Positions 22,854 to 33,582 of a stretch of 64,000 nt of DNA are shown piece by piece. Origin of the DNA: Pseudevernia furfuracea (lineage: Eukaryota > Ascomycota > Lecanoromycetes > Lecanorales > Parmeliaceae). Both the position numbers and the translations under genes were made by a program. The notes beneath the pieces were generated by a model. That model saw only the letters and a list, made by a program, of their open reading frames with translations. It had not been told where the DNA came from and made no database searches. Numbering within the stretch: the stretch's first letter is position 1; every line of letters begins with the position of its first letter. The stretch lies in assembly GCA_022315425.1 (NCBI GenBank), contig JAIUPT010000021.1, forward strand, positions 1,426,001-1,490,000. Direction: 5' to 3'.

Positions 22854-23300
22854 AAGCAATTTTATTAGCAGATAACGTTATCGGAGACACTCAACGACGG
22901 GCTGCCGTGTACTTCCAGTGATAGCTGCTAGCCTAGCTTTCTGTCTTTTCAGATTTCAGCGTTTCAGGATTGTAGCCCGTTAAGCAACCTTTGACTCTGA
23001 TCGCGAGATCTCCTCAGTCGCGTCTTCTCTGAAAATGATAAAAAATATACATAGATCGTCTGACGTGCCCAACCTACGCCTTTCAGCACTGATATATCGA
23101 AGTTTTTGCGGGGATTTTTAAAGTCGAGATACTAAGATTCGTGTCAACCTAGTAAATAGACACCAACGGTTTGACGACCTCGCGCTCCTTCCTAACGTTG
23201 GATACCTTGTCGTGACAGTCATTCTGCCAATTACAGAGATCTAGGAACGGGATTCCCTATGGATTCCCTATAGTCGGTCGTCTGTGCAACACAGCCAGTC
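22854..23300. other. Intergenic region
   Basis: About 450 bp between the DUF6919-like gene and the GNAT gene. It is AT-rich around 23,030-23,160, with no gene or recognised motif. A short direct repeat (GGGATTCCCTAT / GGATTCCCTAT) lies at about 23,249-23,272 just before the GNAT start. Confidence 0.45.
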
Positions 23301-24305
23301 ATGGATCCTCTCAAACTTCGCGCTATCCTCCTTTTCCCCCCTCACGTCTCCCCCCATTCCACCACCCTGCCTCTTCTCGCAGCCCTTCAATCGCTACTAA
23401 ACCTCTCCTACACTGCCACATACTGCACGCGCCCTGATATATTCGGTACCTCGCACCTCCGCCTCGCAGACCCGGCCAAGTTCGCCGATTTCATCGGCGC
23501 GGACGGCTTCACTATTGCCATCTTTGCCGTGAAGAGCGATCAGCGCCAGAGGGCGACCGATAGTAATCGCGAAGACGGCGTAGATCCAAAGGGGGGTGGC
23601 GAGCTGGTGGAGATAGTGGCGACAGGTAGCGTGAGGGCCGTCGATGACGAGGATGTCAGAAGGCGCGCAACGCAGCAGTGCGCGCCCCGTGCCGGGCGGG
23701 TGGCTCGAGAAAGGAACGACTCCGGCTCCAACTCAGACCCCATCTCTACTAAATCCGACGAACTCGACGAGAAACTCCAGGCGCTCTATCGTGAACGGCA
23801 GAGTCCGCATCTCGTACACGGACTCCAGGCCTTTGCCGTCTCACCAATGCATCGGGGGCTCGGGCTCGGCGCTCGCGTTTTGGAAACTATCGAATGGCTG
23901 CTTGGCAGTGATGGGGATGAGGCGCTTGATTTTGTGCGGGGAGTAGATGCGCCTTCCTTCTTACAGGCGCGTTTGTCGTTGTCGTCGTTGCAGAATGAGA
24001 ACGGTGGGAGGGTGCACGGGGTCGATTTGGATAAGGTGCTGAATCTGTTTGGTCGGAATAGAGATGCAGGTTTCACTGCGCCTGAGGCAAAGCAATTGGA
24101 AAAGGACGCTGCAAATGGTGTAGAGACATTGTCGTCGAGTCGGCGGGGCCATCGAAAAGTTGTGCTTGTCGCCATTCGCGAGCTCGGTAATGAGGAGTAT
24201 TATCTAAGACGTGGATATAAAAGCCTTGGGACAGGCATTTTGCCTGTGGGGACTTGGGATAGTAATGCTGAATGTACTACGGTGTATATGGAGAAAAGCA
24301 TCTGA
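23301..24305 (+). CDS. GNAT-family N-acetyltransferase-like protein
   Basis: Single exon, 334 residues, ATG at 23301. The acetyl-CoA-binding motif A is clear: 'GLQAFAVSPMHRGLGLGARV' (about residues 174-193), with the R-G-x-G-x-G/A loop after a beta strand. A preceding strand carries 'EIVATGSVRAVDDEDV', and the C-terminal 'EELG/NEEYYLRRGYKSLGTG' matches the usual last GNAT strand-helix where the 'Y-x-x-x-G-F/Y' motif sits. Two acidic/low-complexity insertions (about 75-150 and 205-270) make it longer than a typical GNAT domain. It would transfer an acetyl group from acetyl-CoA to an amine or protein N-terminus; the substrate is unknown. It is intronless, and codon use is GC-rich at the start. 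Confidence 0.78.
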   Translation: MDPLKLRAILLFPPHVSPHSTTLPLLAALQSLLNLSYTATYCTRPDIFGTSHLRLADPAKFADFIGADGFTIAIFAVKSDQRQRATDSNREDGVDPKGGGELVEIVATGSVRAVDDEDVRRRATQQCAPRAGRVARERNDSGSNSDPISTKSDELDEKLQALYRERQSPHLVHGLQAFAVSPMHRGLGLGARVLETIEWLLGSDGDEALDFVRGVDAPSFLQARLSLSSLQNENGGRVHGVDLDKVLNLFGRNRDAGFTAPEAKQLEKDAANGVETLSSSRRGHRKVVLVAIRELGNEEYYLRRGYKSLGTGILPVGTWDSNAECTTVYMEKSI

Positions 24306-24992
24306 AGAAGGATAGCTTCTTCTTTATACTATCAAATTGCTACGCTAGGCGGCTCACTACGGCTGTCATTGCGCCCGGGTGAGGGTCAAAAGGATATGGT
24401 AGTGAATTTCAAAAGTCTTTGATGGAGCAAAACCTCTTAGGAAAGAGCAAAACGTTCTAGGAAAGAGGTAATCCGCATTGTCATCCCTAAAAATGGCTTA
24501 GTCCTTTACGCCAGCATAAATCAGACCAAGAACCTGCTTTCAAGAACCACACCCTTGAAGGAATGTATTCGATCATCAAGAACAAAGAGTAGCCCTGTTC
24601 TACAATTATTGTTCTTTGCAGTTGTACTGATATGGTAAAGAGTGGCGCTTTGTTACCCGTCTTTGTTATTTTTGCTTTCTTTTCTAGCACACAATGTCAC
24701 AAATACTCGATGCGCGAGTCTATCACGGAATGTGTAATGCATGAGAATGCTTTGTTGCATGGCGCAGGAGAACTCGACTTCATTGTGCCCTTGAATCAAA
24801 GAACTTGAACTTTGCAAACAATGGCTCTTGTTTCAACACCTAGCGAGATTCTTTACAGATATATAGGGATTCCTCAGCATTGTGGGAAAATGCAAGTTCA
24901 AACGAAAGCAGATTCACACCACAATACGTCAACGAACACATCTGCAAAAACCCAGCCAGCAAATCCAGCCAGCTTGAACACCTACACACGCA
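24306..24992. other. Intergenic region upstream of kinase
   Basis: Nearly 690 bp without a supported gene. A short direct repeat 'GCAAAACCTCTTAGGAAAGA / GCAAAACGTTCTAGGAAAGA' lies at 24,427-24,467. The promoter of the kinase gene must lie in the right part. Confidence 0.45.
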
Positions 24993-25931
24993 ATGTTTCT
25001 CGCTAAGAAGAGAGAGGTTTGGAAAGATCAGGAACGAGTAAAGGAACATCCGGTACGTGCAGCCTCTCAAAGACACGGTGCCGACAAACCCAAAGAATCC
25101 TATGATATGATCCGAAAGATTGGCTCTGGTGGCCAAGGCAAGGTTTGGATGGTCAAGAGGAAAAGTGATAAGAAGATCTTGGTGCGCAAAGAGCAAAAAC
25201 ACTTCAAGATGCGTGGTTCCGTACCTGAAGAGATGCGTATCTTCGAAGATGTACTGACCTATCACCCTGGGATCCTCGCGTTCGATCACGCTAACTACAT
25301 GGAGGCTAATGGCAGCTTGGTCTTGTACTTCGAATACTGCCAAGGCGGTGATCTGAGTCAGTTTGCACCTGGAACAAGCGAGGATTTCATATGGCAGTGC
25401 TTCATTCAGCTTGCCGACGCGCTTGCGTTCCTTCACTATGGCTACGACCGCTTCGCAAAACATCCTGATACCCCCCCTCGAAACTGGAGGAGAGTCGTCC
25501 ATCGCGACGTCAAGCCGGCGAACGTTTTCCTTCGGCGCAAACTCACTGGCAGAAATTCCGTCCCTGAAGTGGTGCTTGGAGATTTCGGGCTGGCGACTTT
25601 GGACCCATTGACCTCAGATGGTTGCGGAACACCCGAATGGATTGCTCCCGAGATTCCGGCCATGACTAAACAGAACGACGTCTGGGCTCTCGGCGCCATC
25701 ATCCACTTTCTCGCCCACGGTAGAGGGCCCGTCCCTTCGAAGCCTAGGGATTGGGCTGGAAGCAGTCGTGAGTGGTATGACTATCCGGGGGCGAGGAAAC
25801 CGAAGCAGTTGTCCACTGCTTATTCGAGTGCGTTGAATCGGAACATGATGGATTGTTTGGATATGGACCCGTGGGATAGGGTTACCAGTCTGCAGCTGGT
25901 CAAGAATCTGGGGTCACGAGCGAGGCGCTGA
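24993..25931 (+). CDS. Serine/threonine protein kinase, NEK-like fungal family
   Basis: Single exon, 312 residues. Complete kinase core: glycine loop GSGGQG (44-49), the VRK lysine (about 66), hinge 'YFEYCQGGDLSQF', catalytic loop 'VVHRDVKPANVFL' (HRD about 170), DFG as 'LGDFGLAT' (about 196), and APE as 'EWIAPEI' with 'NDVWALGAIIHFLAHG'. The catalytic-loop and hinge wording resembles the NEK/NIMA-like kinases that are expanded in many ascomycetes. There are no extra domains before or after the core apart from a basic N-terminal 35 residues. All catalytic residues are present, so it should be active. It phosphorylates unknown targets, presumably cytosolic. It is intronless, unlike most neighbours, which can be a sign of a duplicated or retro-type copy (inference). 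Confidence 0.86.
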   Translation: MFLAKKREVWKDQERVKEHPVRAASQRHGADKPKESYDMIRKIGSGGQGKVWMVKRKSDKKILVRKEQKHFKMRGSVPEEMRIFEDVLTYHPGILAFDHANYMEANGSLVLYFEYCQGGDLSQFAPGTSEDFIWQCFIQLADALAFLHYGYDRFAKHPDTPPRNWRRVVHRDVKPANVFLRRKLTGRNSVPEVVLGDFGLATLDPLTSDGCGTPEWIAPEIPAMTKQNDVWALGAIIHFLAHGRGPVPSKPRDWAGSSREWYDYPGARKPKQLSTAYSSALNRNMMDCLDMDPWDRVTSLQLVKNLGSRARR

Positions 25932-27156
25932 TGTGAGGTGTGTAGGATGGTTGTTCGGATCGAGATCTATTCTGTACGCACGTGCTAGTACTTAGTACAA
26001 CGAAAATTAATCTCAGTGATTGGAGTCAAAGAAAGATCGGAACACTAGTAACAGTCCTCATATGTCGTGTGAGTTGAATCGCCTTCTCCAAAATGACTGA
26101 ATGATAGAAATCTAATGCTAGATGAGATGGACATTATGGGCTGACAACAGATAGGGTGAAATGAAAAACGAAAGGGGGGCTGACAATAGATAGGGTGAAA
26201 TGAAAAACGAAAAGGGGAGTCAATTTTAGGAAGGATGAAGGACTGCCATAAGCCATTGGCAAAATAATACTCGCCAGGCCTATGAGCCGGGTAAGGAACG
26301 CAATGTCCATAAGGAGGAGTTGGGACGCGCTGAAAATTAAACATATAATATGATAAAGAGGATGAGATGATGGCGGGAAAGACGTTGTCAAAATAGAGGA
26401 CCACCACTCTAATGAATGTCACGAGCTACCTACCACACCTACTAATTGTTCAGATGAGGCGGAACCCTGGAACAGTGAGACGACATCATTGACGGTTCGC
26501 ATTTGAGTGATCACACCAGGAAGTGCTGAGATACTAGGAACATTGACAGCAGTTAGTAGGGTTTACCTTGACTTTCCATCGGCATCTTGATGTGATAGAA
26601 AGAGAGGAGAAAACGTCGGTATGGAACGAATGAAAAACCGTCCAATTTCATGCGATCGGTTGCTAGTCTGTTGTCTTGATATTGAAGCACTCTGAAACTT
26701 GAGATTACAGAAAATAGAAAGCACCGCAAACACCATTATTGTATTGTACCAGCGCCATTAGGAATCGAACCTAATACGAACTACAACATAAATACCTCGG
26801 GACCACTCATTACCTAATTTGATGGCTGAAAAGGTACAAAATTCAAGAACTGCGATTTTGAAGACTTACTGCGTGAGAGATATTGAGTCACGAGTGTTTG
26901 GCGAGATGAGTTGAAGGACGACGTTTGAGCGCGAGGCAAAGAAGACGAGATGAAAGGAAAATACGAAGTTCAAGATTGGCGATGTTCAAAACTGATTGTG
27001 TTGTGCTTGACAAGAAATGTGTTGAATCGCGACGCCCGCGAGGGGAAGAAGCCCACAAAATTAACGCCGTCTTCAAGATCACGCTCGATTTCATTCTCTA
27101 GACTTTGAGAAGTTACCATCTGGAAGCGTGAATTGATCAGATCTATTAAATGACAT
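25932..27156. other. Intergenic region with small repeats
   Basis: 1.2 kb without a supported gene; AT-rich in parts. It includes a 39-bp tandem duplication (listed separately) and an inverted-repeat structure at 26,744-26,839 (TTGTACC/GGTACAA arms) containing a tRNA T-arm-like sequence that I did not accept as a tRNA. Confidence 0.5.
26140..26217. repeat. 39-bp tandem duplication
   Basis: Two adjacent copies (26140-26178 and 26179-26217) of a 39-bp unit containing TAGGGTGAAATGAAAAACGA, differing at a few positions. It lies in the intergenic region 3' of the kinase gene. Confidence 0.9.
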
Positions 27157-28902
27157 CTACGCCCAAGGACCAAGCGTCCATCCGGTCTGCCAGCCTATGC
27201 TAGGTCTTGGCATTGCCTTCTGCGGTGCAGCACTTGCTTCCGCATCCCTCCGAGCCCCGGCCAATCCATGTTGCAGGAAAGCATCCCGCTCGATCTCCAC
27301 AACACCCTTGATCCGTAGGCTGACCAACAAGCTCGCACCAGCCCAAGCGCCCAGGGTCTCGACGCCTCGGACCACGCCAGAAGTTGTAGGTTTAATTCCC
27401 TTGTTCTGTTCGCGCCGTATTTTCTCCTCAATCGGGTCCGAGACTGGTAGCGCCAGTGATGCAGGATTTGATGTGTTCCCATCTAATGCTTTCTCATCAA
27501 ATGAGCTAATCATGTTCTTCGTCTCAACCTCCTTTACCTTTGTTGCTTGTCGATTACCACTAACCTCCCTTAATCTTTTTCTTCTCTCATCCGCCGCTTT
27601 TCCCTCCACCGGATCCCATCCCCTTGCTTCAACAAGAGCAGCAACCTCATCGAGTAGTCTTGCCTTGAGGCCAGGTATCTTTGAACCGCCGCCAATGAAG
27701 ATGATGCGGGACATACAGACTGCACGGACGTCGGGCGGTAGAGAGAGTAAACTTTTGTAGATGAGTTTGTGGAGGGGTTGATCGTTGTCGTCGAGCTCGT
27801 GACGCAGTATTGAGTTACCTAGGAGAGCCGTCTCGACTGGCGAGGCGAAGGCTGAGAAAGGAAGCTGGATGCTTAGACGGGGGGAGAAGGGTGAGGGAAT
27901 GGGGATCGGCGTATTTTCTATGAGATCGCTGGAGCTAGCTGAATCTTTGCGTTCATCTTCAGCAATGGAGACATTACCAAGCTGAGTAGACAGATCTTGG
28001 GAGGTTTGTGACGCAGGAACAGGTCCTGAGCGGCTTCTGCACCATGCCATCCTCGTAGTAACCTCCTCCGCCTGCTCTAAATCAACAGCCACGGTTCCAT
28101 CATCTGCTTCCTCTCCCACAGCATCTGCCGGCCTTTTTTTATGTTTCCCCTGCTCCGTATCTTGTCTCTCAAGCAGCCTAGCCATCTCCAAAGTAACCAT
28201 CCTCATAGCTCTCGTAGTCCTTTTCTCATGAACTTCTCGATATTCATATATCCCTGTCACAACCGTCTCCCTCCATCCAATATCAACCACAAGTCCCGAC
28301 CTCAATCCAGCCACGACCGTGCTAAGGACGGGAGGACTCAGCAGCGTAACACCCGGATTCTGGAACGTGGTAAACAACGTCGCCAACACCATGTTTAGCA
28401 AAGGATGTGGCATCAGACTCGGCAAAACGACGACTAATTTTTTCCCTTTCATATCTATAAGCAGATGCTTAGTGACAGCCTCCCTGACCGCTCGTTCTAT
28501 TTTATCCTCCACGAGCCCCATATCTAATCCCCGCACGTCCATACGCCACAGCTCATGATCGTCACCCCAATCATCAAACCTTTGCCTCTTCCTCTTCCGC
28601 TCACCAAACCCTGGCATCCATCTCCTATAGTCCCCCACCCTTCTACTTTCCTCTGGTCCAAACATGAGTCTGCATCTCGGTGCGCTCTCACCCGGAAAAC
28701 CAGCGCTGAAATGGCGATTGCCAAACTCGAAGATGATGGTTTCTTCTTCGGGTGTGCGGTAGCTGAGCGACGGGGAGTTGAAGGCGGAGGAGAAGGTTCG
28801 TTGCGGGGTGTGCGGAGAAGAAGGATTGGGTTGGAGGTGAGAGAGACCAGGGCGGGCGGCGGAAGAGGGTTTGCGATCAAAGTAGCCCGCTGCAGTTGCC
28901 AT
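27157..28902 (-). CDS. ARP10: Actin-related protein Arp10/Arp11, dynactin pointed-end subunit
   Basis: Single exon, 581 residues, ATG at 28902. The actin-fold beginning 'TIIFEFGNRHFSAGFPGESA' (about 54-73), the 'PRCRLMFG' block, the subdomain-3 signature 'LVVDIGWRETVVTGIYEYR' and the late 'RIIFIGGGSKIPGLKARLLDE' strand-turn are typical of actin-related proteins. The divergence and the unusual N-terminus fit the Arp10 group (ARP10 of yeast, ro-7 of Neurospora, Arp11 of animals) rather than actin itself. In dynactin this subunit caps the pointed end of the Arp1 filament and supports dynein-driven nuclear and vesicle movement. An acidic/serine-rich insertion (about 255-330) and 60 disordered N-terminal residues enlarge it over the typical length. 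ATP-site residues are only partly conserved. Confidence 0.84.
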   Translation of the reverse strand: MATAAGYFDRKPSSAARPGLSHLQPNPSSPHTPQRTFSSAFNSPSLSYRTPEEETIIFEFGNRHFSAGFPGESAPRCRLMFGPEESRRVGDYRRWMPGFGERKRKRQRFDDWGDDHELWRMDVRGLDMGLVEDKIERAVREAVTKHLLIDMKGKKLVVVLPSLMPHPLLNMVLATLFTTFQNPGVTLLSPPVLSTVVAGLRSGLVVDIGWRETVVTGIYEYREVHEKRTTRAMRMVTLEMARLLERQDTEQGKHKKRPADAVGEEADDGTVAVDLEQAEEVTTRMAWCRSRSGPVPASQTSQDLSTQLGNVSIAEDERKDSASSSDLIENTPIPIPSPFSPRLSIQLPFSAFASPVETALLGNSILRHELDDNDQPLHKLIYKSLLSLPPDVRAVCMSRIIFIGGGSKIPGLKARLLDEVAALVEARGWDPVEGKAADERRKRLREVSGNRQATKVKEVETKNMISSFDEKALDGNTSNPASLALPVSDPIEEKIRREQNKGIKPTTSGVVRGVETLGAWAGASLLVSLRIKGVVEIERDAFLQHGLAGARRDAEASAAPQKAMPRPSIGWQTGWTLGPWA

Positions 28903-29690
28903 GGTGGCTACGAGGTGCTCTCAATACTCATGACCTTGATGCTCTAGCATTTTTTACAGTGGGTTAGCGGCGGTGCGCTTGATGTTCACGAAGCACTGGT
29001 GTGCTCTGTGTATATAAATGCATTTGGAAGGTGCTTCCAGAAGCCTTTCGCAGCTAGGCCTGATAAAGCATAGCTCACTTCCCGGCTGATGCCTCGGCAG
29101 TCGCGTTTATTTGATATGTCAACTTGTGTGACAGCTCCCGGGTTGACGCAAGTTTTTCTTTCCACAGTTCGGACACCGAAGTGAGTTTTAGTCACACAAA
29201 CACAAAATTGCAATTTAAGGAAAGAGTGTGAGTGTTATGGCGAGAAGATAGAGTGGGACCCGTGGCCGATAGCTGTCTGTGGAACACTCAGTCGACTGTT
29301 CAGCCTGTTACCTTACTATCTCTGGGATTTAGTGTGAAGGAATCAAGGAAAAGAGACAAGAGACTGAAAGTGAGCTCCGACTCTCACACCATGTATTACA
29401 CCTATCACCCTTGTTGATCACCATATCTGATGGATAAGAGCTTCAAAAATGTTTCTTGATGCCTATACCCTGTGTTGATCATCATCACTGACATGGAAGC
29501 CTCACAATAGACCACCATGAAAGGAGGGACTCATAGAATGAAACCCATGCTCATGACTTTCATGATAGAATACAAAGACTTGTAGTTCATGTTGGTATCC
29601 ATTCACGACAAACTAGATCCGTGCTAATAATTATACGTGACAGAAAGATTTCGATGTCGATGTATGCCCTAAATAATTGACGCTCAAAAC
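28903..29690. other. Intergenic region
   Basis: Nearly 800 bp between the divergent starts of ARP10 and the next gene. No supported gene. Imperfect repeats of 'CATATCTGATGG / CATCATCACTGACATGG'-like text lie at 29,400-29,500. Confidence 0.45.
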
Positions 29691-31587
29691 ATGCCGAACA
29701 CACCAATGGAGGCTTACGTGGTAAGAAGAACGCAGCCAAATCCAGACAGACTCCACGATGACCATTTCATCGATTGGTTTTCGGAAGCAAAGCAATTATA
29801 TCAAATTGAGCGGCCCCCGTTTGTCGAGAAGAATCAAGGCACTAGCAGAGCCGGTCTTCGCAAAATGGTAACTCTTCGAGTGACTGAAGACCAGCAGCAA
29901 GCACTGCCCGTAGAGGCTGAATTGATCTGTTGGTCTTGGAGTCCCCAATACACCTTCTTCACTATTGACATTGGAGGCCGAAGACTCATCGTAAAAGGGA
30001 ACTCCTCGGACCGATATTGTTCCGTGAGTCTACTTTTCCGAGTGTTTTCCCCCCAATGCCTACCGTATTTTTAGCCGGAAGACAGGTCTCGAGAGTACTT
30101 GCGCTCCTGTGACATGTTCCGCGCCTCAAATTTCTATGTAGAGAAGGAATGCTGACCCAGAAGTTTTCAAGTACCGAAGCTGGCTGGGTCCTGAAAAAGG
30201 GTTTTCATATCAACCAGTTGCTTTTGGACCGTGGCAGAAGGATCTCGAAGGGCCCAACATCGATATGAAGACCCAGCATGCAAATCACGTGCAGAGGCTC
30301 TCTATTACTCCTTACCTTGAATCTCCTGCTAAGCCTGATGGCCGTGCCCAACAGACCTCGATGAAAAATCAACATATCCCAAGGCCAGAGTGGCGACCAT
30401 CAAACTTCCCTCCGACACCTCCTTTTAACCAATCTTCGGCGCGTTCAACCATTTTGAATACGGAACACCCTGTGCGTCAACAACATGCCCAAGAACAGCA
30501 ACAGTACGTTGATATAAAGCACACTGCTCAAGCAGGGAGTCCGCCAATTAAGGACTCTCCGAGGTCCATAAAAGCTAGAATTAGTGACTGCCAGGTCTCC
30601 CCTGCCACAGTACATTCCGATAGTCAGCACCACATTCGACCGCAAACCGAGAAAGCACCTTCTTCAGGACCGAGACATGATGCATCACCTCCCAAGGGGT
30701 GTGAAGAGCATTCCCCAAACGGCCCGTTTGATTCTGCGCAAACATCACCATCTCAAGGTGTTCCAAAAGTTTCTCCTGAGAGTCAAGATGGCCAGGGTCT
30801 TGCTTCCAAACCCAACGAGGACACTGTAATTGGAACAGGAAGACAACATCATGCATCAGCAGAGCGCACCGGCGAGATTGCAGTTAGCAGAAAGCCATAT
30901 GGAAACAGTGCAACAGGAAGACAACATCATGCATCAGCAGAGCGCACCGGCGAGATTGCAGTTAGCAGAAAGCCATATGGAAACAGTGCAGACGCTCCAA
31001 CACCCCATGGACGGCAAGATCAAGGGCAAGGTTCTGCAGAACCCAACCCTCTAGCAAGACCAACGAAGCGTAGGCGTCAAATTTCCGTCCCGAATTCCTT
31101 GAACCCCACATCACCGCCGCTCTCGACAGCAATGCGTTCTCCATCCGCACGCTCCTCTCCACGACCAACACCCTCCACATCCTCACAGGACCACCCCAGG
31201 CTCTCAACCCCACCCTCCCTAAAACCCCAACCCACAGACTCATCATCATCCCTCCTTACCTCCCACAAACAATCTCGCACAACCCTCTTCATCGCCATCC
31301 CTCTCTCCACCGACACCGTCCCCCTCAAACTCCGCTCCTGCATGACGCTGTCATCCTTCTTCACCTCCGTTCTCGCCATCTGCGCCCAACCGGGCCAGGA
31401 CGTCGTCTCGGGCATCAGAGCTACTTTCGATTGGAAGCTGGACAAGGACTTCGACAGGACGATTCTGCTGAAGCAGGATTTCCCGGACACGTTTGAGGTC
31501 TTTCTCGAAATCGTCGATGGGGCGCCGTGCTGGGGCGAGCCAGGGGGGGGGAGGTGTGGCGTTGGGGTCGAGGTCGTGCTGGTGTGA
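29691..31587 (+). CDS. Hypothetical protein with a disordered, duplicated middle
   Basis: Best model join(29691..30023, 30142..31587), 592 residues. The 118-bp intron (GTGAGT…ATGTAG) is the only choice I found that keeps frame and leads into 'NADPEVFKYRSWLGPEKGF'. The N-terminal 160 residues are well ordered, with alternating strands ('LRVTEDQQQALPVEAELI', 'YTFFTIDIGGRRLIVKG'). The middle (about 165-470) is Pro/Ser/Gln/His-rich and contains an exact 26-residue tandem duplication. The C-terminal about 100 residues look folded again ('TTLFIAIPLS', 'FFTSVLAICAQPGQDVVSG', 'FDWKLDKDFDRTILLKQDF'). I do not recognise the family. The lysine/arginine patch 'PTKRRRQ' could be a nuclear signal. No signal peptide or membrane helix. 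Confidence 0.66.
30835..30990 (+). repeat. Perfect 78-bp in-frame tandem duplication
   Basis: Two identical 78-bp units (30835-30912 and 30913-30990) inside the hypothetical gene. Each encodes a 26-residue segment starting TGRQHHASAERTGE. No difference between the copies means a very recent event or ongoing expansion and contraction. Confidence 0.97.
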
Positions 31588-31863
31588 GGGGGGGGTGGGA
31601 AACCAAGTGACGTTTGAATGCGTGCAATCACGATGGGGCAGGGGAAAGGCCAGGGGGTGCGGGGTCAAAGCATTAGTTCGAGTCGCTTTCGAGTCTCGAA
31701 TACTACCTACGGATATACATGGCTGGCGATAGATATCCTTGTTGGAGACCTTGGGTCTCAGACTACCGAACCGTGATTACGTGGTGCTCGGGAGAGCAAA
31801 GGATGAAGGCTCGACTAAATGCATATAGTCGCTCTTGAGTTGAGACATTGTTCATATTCAGTG

Positions 31864-33009
31864 TCAACTGAACACTTTAAAGAAACCCCATAGTCCAAGC
31901 CCGCTCAGTACAGGTATCGTTACATTATCGTCCCATCCGAATAGATCAACGACTTCGCTCGCGCTTGCGATCAGTCCGCTCCAGAGGCTTACTATTCCTA
32001 ATGCTACCCATCCACCCACCACACCCTGGCCTTCCTTTAAGCCAATAGTGTCCTTCATTACCCCGGGCAGTCCCAGTTGTCCCTTGAACATGAAACCCTC
32101 GTCTGAATGCCCATAAGCTGGCACAGCCCACCCCCAGAACACGACCGCTGTGATCGCCCCCACAACTGCCGCTGCCGCACTCCCGGCTAGACTCTTCCCG
32201 CGTCGCAAACGTGGCGTGTAGCGTCCCCATAGCCGTCCAAAGGTACTAGCTGCCGTGTCACACCAGCTGAGCAACAGCACCGACATGACGCCCACATCTT
32301 TTGGGAAGAACCTCAGCACTGTCCATGCACCTAGCAGATACCATATAACGCCATTGTACCCATCAACTTCGCTTTCCCTCATCAACGCTCCTAGCACTCG
32401 GATGTAGAACCGGTTGAAAGCTGGAAACGTATGCCGTGCATAGTCGGCGCTGGCGATTGGTACCAGTGCGCCCAGCAGCCAGGGATGTATTGATGCCGTG
32501 GATGTCCCGCGTGTGTAGAGATGGAGTGTGAAGAAGCCAATAGAGACGTGTAGGGCTTTGCGTGGTATTTCATGCCGATGAACGAAAGAGCGCCAGTGTC
32601 TGTGGATAGGAATGAGACCGAGGGGCGAGGGGGACCGGGATATGGAGCGCCAGTAGGAGGAGTCTGCAGAAGCGGCGGAGGAGGGAGAGAGATGGCCGTT
32701 GGACTCAGAGACCGCGCCATCTGGCGGCTTTTTCGTAGGTTGAGGCGTTTTTGAGGCTGCGGCTTCTTTTTGTCGTCTGGCGTGGGTTTTGGGACTCCGG
32801 CTGCGACTTCGGGCGCGCTTCTCGAGGCTGGAGTCTGAGGAGGGGGTGTCTGGTTCTGAATCTTCGGATATGGGGGAAGGAGAGTTGTGTCTTTTGGCGG
32901 TGGCAGAGCGTGTTATGGGGGCAAAATAGCTATCGCGGTGACTTTCGGTGGGCGTGGGCGTGGGAGAGATGATCCGAGGGGTGCCGGGTGTTTGGTAATG
33001 TTGTGACAT
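31864..33009 (-). CDS. DGK1: CTP-dependent diacylglycerol kinase Dgk1
   Basis: Single exon, 381 residues from the ATG at 33009. The N-terminal 140 residues are disordered and Ser/Pro/Arg-rich ('SLEKRARSRSRSPKTHARR'). The catalytic membrane domain begins at 'RHEIPRKALHVSIGFFTLHL' and continues with 'DGYNGVIWYLLGAWTVLRFF', 'VLLLSWCDTAASTFGRLWG' and 'RGKSLAGSAAAAVVGAITA', the CTP-transferase-like pattern of Dgk1/dolichol-kinase relatives. Six to seven hydrophobic helices are visible. The enzyme phosphorylates diacylglycerol to phosphatidate with CTP in the ER/nuclear membrane, opposing the phosphatase Pah1 during growth resumption. It is divergent from SPB4 with about 570 bp between starts. Confidence 0.9.
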   Translation of the reverse strand: MSQHYQTPGTPRIISPTPTPTESHRDSYFAPITRSATAKRHNSPSPISEDSEPDTPSSDSSLEKRARSRSRSPKTHARRQKEAAASKTPQPTKKPPDGAVSESNGHLSPSSAASADSSYWRSISRSPSPLGLIPIHRHWRSFVHRHEIPRKALHVSIGFFTLHLYTRGTSTASIHPWLLGALVPIASADYARHTFPAFNRFYIRVLGALMRESEVDGYNGVIWYLLGAWTVLRFFPKDVGVMSVLLLSWCDTAASTFGRLWGRYTPRLRRGKSLAGSAAAAVVGAITAVVFWGWAVPAYGHSDEGFMFKGQLGLPGVMKDTIGLKEGQGVVGGWVALGIVSLWSGLIASASEVVDLFGWDDNVTIPVLSGLGLWGFFKVFS

Positions 33010-33582
33010 GGCGAGGAAGGTCGAAAAGGAAAGGAAAGCTGGCAGCACCAGGCTAGAACCAAAGCCAGAAAAGGAAATTTTTAAAACAGAAGGATGAGTT
33101 GCTAAAATTGAGTGGAGTGGGTGGTTTGGATGCTCGAGGCTCGCTATCGTGACGGTTTCTCTGCTTCACTGCCACAGCGCGTGCTGCGTCCATGCACTCG
33201 ACATGATAAAAAGCGCAGAAGGTATGGGCATGAAAGATTACGTAGAGGTTAGCACGGCGGGTCCAGCTCTGAGAAGCTCGCTGGTCTCTGTCGGGGCTTT
33301 TTGAAAGTAAAGTAGGTCAATGATGAATGCCAGGAAACGGCCAAGTACAAGTATTCTTCCAGGGAACGAGGCAATTATACGAATACGAGTAAGGCGCTAA
33401 CAGATTAGATAACGATTTTCCCGGCTGCCGCCAAGACGTTAGTGAATGCTTCAAGTTTTCTGTTTCATGCAAGTTCCCTATTTGCACACTTACCGGTTGC
33501 GAGACCGAGGATGCCAAAGGCTGTGAAACCTGTACGGTCTCTCCTGCTGCTTTCCCTTCTGCAAGGGCGATTTTAGCCAAAT
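33010..33582. promoter_or_regulatory. Divergent promoter region of DGK1 and SPB4
   Basis: 573 bp between the two start codons; it must carry both 5' leaders and promoters. No specific element recognised. A minus-strand open frame at 33,317-33,631 overlaps the SPB4 start and is not supported. Confidence 0.5.

Noticed and set aside
26744..26839. tRNA-like structure on the minus strand (T-arm TTAGG-TTCGATT-CCTAA and outer arms TTGTACC/GGTACAA)
   Set aside because: The T-arm is good, but the acceptor arms do not pair in the right register (CAGCCAT against ATGGCGCTG), and no plausible anticodon arm was found. It may be a tRNA relic or a chance hairpin.
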